From contig JXTC01000078.1 of assembly GCA_002914845.1 (NCBI GenBank), positions 857,506 to 921,505 on the forward strand: a stretch of DNA of 64,000 bases, given 5' to 3'. Of this stretch, positions 59,634-64,000 are shown one piece after another. How positions within the stretch are numbered: position 1 is the stretch's first letter; each line of letters opens with the position of its first letter. Below the pieces are notes generated by a model. It ran no database searches, had not been told where the DNA came from, and saw only the letters and a list, made by a program, of their open reading frames with translations. Source of the DNA: Trema orientale. Taxonomy: Eukaryota; Streptophyta; Magnoliopsida; Rosales; Cannabaceae. The position numbers and the translations under genes are program-made.

Positions 59634-60234
59634 ATGGCATACTATGGTTATTATGGAGGTGAAGACATGATGGACACTAATCAACAATGGCACGAATCTT
59701 TCGTGGCTTTGAACACTCAATTGAGCGAATTGAACAAAAAACTCGAAATTATGGAGTTGACCACTCAAGTGAGTGAATTGACCAAGAGACTTGATACCTG
59801 GTGCACAAGATTCCCAAAGATCCTTTGTTAATTGCCTATTATATGGAGAAAACCACCTAAAGGAAGGATGCCTATATAACTTGTAACCGGTATACTTTGT
59901 TGTTAAGGGCCATATGCCAAGTTACCCACACTCAAATTTCTATAATCAGAGTTGGGAGGTATACCGTGATTACTCTTGGTATAACAATCAAAGCCCGTCA
60001 CCATATTTCCATAAGGAGCCTATATTCACATTAGAGTTTTCCTATCAACTGCCTATACGAGAAGAGAAGCCATAATTGGAGGAGGTGCTTGAGCATGACA
60101 TAAGAAGAATGGATGCATACCTCCCTAAGCAAGAGGAAAAGCCATCCTTGGAAGATATGATGGTACAACAAATACAAAGAATAGATGCTTTCTTCCAAGT
60201 GCAATATGCCTCAATCCGAAATCTTAAATTTTAA
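59634..60234 (+). pseudogene. Athila-like gag remnant
   Basis: From the ATG at 59634 the frame reads MAYYGYYGGEDMMDTNQQWH and a short coiled-coil-prone part (LNTQLSELNKKLEIMELTTQ), then stops at 59831. A second frame continues SYPHSNFYNQSWEVYRDYSW (from about 59922), with a stop near 60074, and EEKPSLEDMMVQQIQRIDAF, QVQYASIRNLKF to 60234. The YPN.YN.GWR.H.NFSW and KPSLED..Q.I...DA.F...ASIRNLE pattern is that of the C-terminal gag region of Athila-type elements. No zinc knuckle or protease follows. Broken. Confidence 0.6.
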
Positions 60235-62195
60235 GTATGCCATATTGCTACAATTATTAACCATCCCGAAAGCACCTTCCTTAGCAAAACTGACTTGACT
60301 CTAGAGTAGAAAATTTGTACCACTATAACTTGTAACGGTTTGTATGATGGTGAGTCGATTTTTGAGCTTTAAGAAAGAGATGGGAGAAATGCCACCATGC
60401 AAAGTGATATGGAGCATCATGTGAATGTCAAAATAACATCCTTTGAAGAAAATCTAATCTCAAGGCCACCATTGATGAGAAAGCTTCGAATTGAAGACTT
60501 TGGAGAGAAATTTTTTTTGTCCACAACTACTCAATCAACAATTTCCAATAAGTGGACCATTGGTAACTCATTCTCACCTGTTCTTCTCTCCCTATTATAG
60601 ATATGAAGTGTTGCTTTTTCAAGAAGCCCAAAAGATCGCATCCATGCATTGGGATGGTCAAATAATGATATAAATGGTAGACTTCAATTGGTCTCAACTT
60701 GTGGATGAGCCATAAGCAAAAAGTCAAGCCGAAGACTTTAATTCAAGCATTTCTTAGGAGACAACCCAAGTAATTTTTTGTTTTTTTCGGTGTGTTATAC
60801 AAACACAGGAGTCGGTATCACTTCAAGGAGATCAAGCTTTATGACTATATGCCAACAAGATGAGTATCTCTAAACTTATTCTTTTGTTCTTTAATTTTCT
60901 TATATTTTGCATGCTAAGTTTAGGGGAGGGGGTAAACCTTGTTGGATTGTGCTTAAGTTAGTTTGTTTATTATTATGTGTTTATTTTCTTAGTTGTGTGA
61001 TTGTGTGTTTGAATAATTAGAGGTATTTTATACTTTCTTTGATGATTACCATGTTCTAATGATAAGAACCTTGGATGAATTTATGCATAACTTTGAAAAA
61101 TGTAGATATTAGCTTAGTCTTATAGATAATTCTTGTACTAGTTCCATTTTGATTGTAAAAGTCTGTATTGAACACAATGTCTTGATCTTTAATTTGTGTG
61201 TGAATCTAGAGAATGTTTATATGAATATGACATTTTGTTATCTAGCAAGTGCTAAAATTTGCTTGATAATCTACTGAGGCAAAATCCTAGATAGCATTTC
61301 ACCAAGGAGAGGACTTAGGCAATCTTTGGACCGTTTGAGCCTTTCAAGCTAACTCTGTTACATCTTATTCCTAGTACATCTATTTTGAGCCTTGTAAAGC
61401 CTTTTCTTTTTCAACCATATACACATTAGCTTAACCTAAAATAATATCATTCAACTTTTATTCCTGAAGCATATTGATTGTTTTTATTGAATTATTTTGA
61501 GCTATGCTATGTTACGGGCGGATGGATGGAGTAAGATTGTAAAAAAAAAAAAAAAAGAGAGAGAGAGAAAGTTACATACTTGTTCAAGAAAGAAAGAAAC
61601 AAGCTTTAGGGTATGCAACTCAACAAAAAAAAATTAAAAAAAAAAGAAAATATAAGTATTTAGCTATGTGTTGATGGAAGAAAAAGAAAATTTTATTTTA
61701 TTGGTGTGTTATTTGGTGTGTGAAAGAGTAGCTCTACATGAGTCCCAAAGTTAATGTGCTTGAGGGTAATTTGAACTTACTTTTTTAAAAATATTATACC
61801 TTCACCTAAGCATACATTACAAGCTTAATGAAGATCTCTTGATCCTTGGTGTTGTGTTTATCTATATTAGTGGAGATGGATTTGAACAGCAAACTTATGA
61901 AACTTGATTAATATTTTTGAGATCTGTGCTTAATACATGTTTACATAAACTTATTCAAATTTTACACAATGATAGGAGAAAGGCATTCACACACACACAC
62001 ACATGGAAAATTCGATCTGTGATGGGACATGCTTTTGAGTTGTTCTTAATACCTAGTAAATATTTACACTTTTCTTTAAGTTACAGTATTATGTGAGTAT
62101 TGAGGAACCAATTAGAAATTATCAGCGTCAGTACATTATTTCTTGTGCGTTTTTAGGTATTTTTCTTTTTCTTTTGCTCGAGGAATAGTAAAATC
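60235..62195 (+). other. Interior of the Athila-like element, mostly non-coding
   Basis: GCATTTCTTAGGAGACAACCCAA at about 60747-60770 corresponds to the GCGCTTTTTGGGAGGCAACCC motif found near the pol end of Athila elements. TAAGTTTAGGGGAGGGGGTA (about 60918) is a purine tract. Small repeats include poly-A/GA at 61540-61570 and (CA)n at about 61989-62002. No intact reading frame or RT/integrase motif is visible. Confidence 0.5.
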
Positions 62196-62210
62196 TTAAG
62201 TTTGAGGTTG
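62196..62210 (+). other. Probable polypurine tract of the Athila-like element
   Basis: AAGTTTGAGGTTG precedes the 3' LTR start TGCTAACTCC. It resembles the TTAAGTTTGGGGGTG tract of Athila-type elements, but with fewer purines. Confidence 0.5.
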
Positions 62211-63067
62211 TGCTAACTCCATAAAATTGGAGTTATCTAGTGCTAATTTACCTTAAGTTTTACTATGTTCTTGTTTAAATTAAGTTATTTCAATTGTTTT
62301 TATTGTTGTTTTGATGTATTATTTGTTTAGGTTGACAAGAGAATGAAATAAAGGCATTTGATACAAAATGAGGTGAATTTTTGCTTCAAATGGGTTTTTT
62401 AAACTATTAGAATTGAAGTTGAATCTGATACGGACGTAACGCAACGAAAATGAGGCAAATCGGAGCTAAAACAAAGAAATGGCGCACCCGAGAAACCGCG
62501 GTGCTAGACTAGTTGAAAAACGGCTCTGCAGCGCTGACTCTCAGGAAGTTTTAGTAACCCAGTGCCAAAAATTGTGCCGCAGCACCACCGTCTACATCCT
62601 AGGTCAATAATAGATGGTCAAGATCAACGTTTTGATGATCCAAGGGCCCATATTTAGCCTGTCTTAAGTTTACAAGAGTCACCTCTTTAAAACCCTATCT
62701 TTGGATTGTAAGAGGTATGTTGGGATAGAGAGAAAGAGAGGGAGATAGCCATAGAAGGAGAAGAAGAAGAAGAAGAAGAAGATATGCTCCAATCCTCCAT
62801 TTCTTGATTTCCTCCATAACATCAATACTATTCTTTATTCATACCATCTTGTATTGATTTTCTTGTGAGTTTTTTCTTTGTATTTTCCATATTTAGAGAG
62901 TGATATTATTGAGAGCAAATTTTTGAGAGAGGATTCAAGAGAGTAAGAACCAAGTTTGGAAGAGGAGATTGACAATTTCCATAAATACATTCATGCTCTT
63001 CAAAGAGGGGAAATTCTAAAACTCTTTTCTCTTTGATATTTGTATTTCTTGATTATATTGTATTAAA
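62211..63067 (+). repeat. 3' LTR of the Athila-like element, 5' half only
   Basis: It starts TGCTAACTCCATAAAATTGG and follows the other two copies to about TATTGTATTAAA at 63067, then stops. Its terminal TGTT has become TGCT. The missing second half is either deleted or lies beyond an insertion outside the window. Confidence 0.82.
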
Positions 63068-63278
63068 GGCAAGTCTATAATAGAGGCCTCTTACTCTGAC
63101 GCTATGTAAGGCTCCTAATTTAATGAGCATTGGATTAAGATCGGATGGTTAAAAGTAATTGGTTTTAATAGACTTTGAAGCACTCGATCCTATCTCTCAC
63201 CCAAATCCTCTCTGAACTAATCTCCTCCTCTCACCATGGAACCCTCCTTTCTCGCATCAAGACCCTCGGCCTCATTAC
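63068..63278 (+). other. Short non-repetitive segment with a possible gene start
   Basis: The text differs from its AT-rich neighbours. It has a CT-rich leader (CTCACCCAAATCCTCTCTG, CTCCTCCTCTCACC) followed by an ATG at 63236 in good plant context (CACCATGGAA) and 14 codons (MEPSFLASRPSASL) until a copia LTR interrupts it. This looks like the 5' end of an expressed gene's first exon, but it is too short to identify the protein. It could equally be a leader inside a transposon. Confidence 0.35.
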
Positions 63279-64000
63279 TGTTAGGATATTTGTCCTAAAT
63301 AGCATATTTCCAATTATACCCTTTGAGTATAAATAACTTTCTCTTATATGCAATTATGATATTTGCTAGATTAAACTATCTTAGTTATATAGTTTATTTA
63401 TCTGAAAAAGATTCCATGACTTTGTTTGTTTATAAAGAAACAAATATAATTAAGTGTTAATTATGGGGAGACTTATTTCTTTATCTAAGTCTAAATGAAT
63501 TAGTTCACAATCTGTAAATAAAGATGGAATACTTTATTTATTATAGGTTGTAGTGTTTGCCTATCTCAACGGGAATGATGTGTCTCAAATCATTGAAGTA
63601 TGTGACTTCTGATAGAAACACTAGTACAACATAAATAATTTATGTGTATTGAACTGGACCAGGCAATATAAAGAATTGGAGTGCCGTAACTCAATTCTTA
63701 TATTACCACAAACTAGCTCTTAGCATATAGATCTTAATCCTTGATATTTGATTGGACTTGCTTTCATGGATCTTAGCCTTTTGATTTGTTAAAAGACTAA
63801 CCTCTATGAAATTTGAGGTGAACTCTGGCATATTGGAGGTCATGGTTTATGAATTGATGGGAACACCAAATAGTTAAGGACACTATACATTAATGCCACT
63901 TTAGATTCTTTCAAGATTCATGGAATAATTAAATCTAAGATCTTAGTATTCACTTTGTGAATTGGTTGATAATTTTGTCTAAATGGCCATTGAGAACAAA
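63279..64000 (+). mobile_element. Start of a Ty1/copia LTR, runs off the window
   Basis: TGTTAGGATATTTGTCCTAA begins a typical plant copia LTR; AT-rich LTR-like text continues to the window end. The preceding 5-mer ATTAC (63274-63278) would be its left target duplicate. Orientation is inferred from the TGTTAGG start. No internal sequence is in view. Confidence 0.65.

Larger units (their letters stand above)
57840..63067 (+). mobile_element. Athila-like gypsy derivative, non-autonomous, 3' LTR truncated
   Basis: A 5' LTR (57840-59511), a primer-binding site resembling the tRNA-Asp complement (59518-59535), a decayed gag-like region, a short pol-end scrap, a purine tract and the start of a 3' LTR (62211-63067) follow in order. 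The internal part is only 2.7 kb and lacks RT and integrase, so this is a deletion derivative (LARD-like). The 3' LTR stops matching after about 857 bp, where unrelated DNA begins. No right-hand target duplicate can be read (left flank GTGTT). Confidence 0.8.

Overview
This window looks like AT-rich nuclear DNA of a flowering plant, probably a eudicot. The evidence is two MIR169 microRNA hairpins, spliced (GT-AG) fragments of a plant leucine-biosynthesis gene, and nested plant transposons: CACTA/En-Spm, Ty1/copia, Ty3/gypsy chromovirus-like and Athila-like elements, plus a LINE scrap. There are no bacterial-style operons. No complete host protein-coding gene is visible. Nearly all protein-coding signal is transposon-derived and most of it carries stop codons or frameshifts.

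Layout. 1-4.9 kb is AT-rich intergenic DNA with two compact hairpin MITEs (2125-2278 and 3768-3905). A plus-strand MIR169 locus lies at 4936-5107, with a TATA box about 215 bp upstream of the mature sequence. 7576-19948 is a 12.4-kb CACTA element with a TCT target duplication. It carries decayed TNPD-like and TNPA-like genes, both on the minus strand. A second CACTA (8304-11477, AAT duplication) sits inside the TNPA-like gene exactly between two codons, and itself carries decayed transposase-associated and Ulp1-like protease exons. Just outside the large CACTA (20175-20507) are two adjacent exons of the isopropylmalate isomerase large subunit (LeuC/IIL1) with their intron, as a stranded gene fragment. 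22.6-28.1 kb is a 5'-truncated copia element with an almost complete but broken pol and a 3' LTR.

28.8-30.1 kb is a probable minus-strand solo copia LTR. 30.7-44.3 kb is an old minus-strand gypsy element. It was invaded by an Athila-like solo LTR (32720-34348, duplication GTTGT) and by a complete gag-only SIRE-like copia (34688-41656) that landed in its integrase region. A related LTR at 44308-46457 and a LINE RNase H scrap near 47.6 kb follow. 48450-57274 is a complete but dead minus-strand chromovirus-like gypsy element with an exact AAACC duplication.

A 560-bp island of non-transposon DNA at 57280-57839 holds the second MIR169 locus (minus strand). Its hairpin flanks are clearly paralogous to those of the first locus. 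Immediately upstream of it (in its own orientation) an Athila-like element begins (57840 to about 63067), so the second MIR169 copy has lost its original near-upstream DNA. The window ends with a possible gene start at 63236 cut by the beginning of another copia LTR (63279).

Taken together, the two ancestral features are the MIR169 pair, in convergent orientation about 53 kb apart, and the DNA between and around them has been filled by nested transposons over several rounds. I found no convincing evidence of a wholly new biological system. The most notable items are the MIR169 pair with one promoter-displaced member, the codon-perfect CACTA-in-CACTA insertion, the LeuC fragment beside CACTA-like ends, and a coiled-coil exon-like segment shared by three LTR copies.
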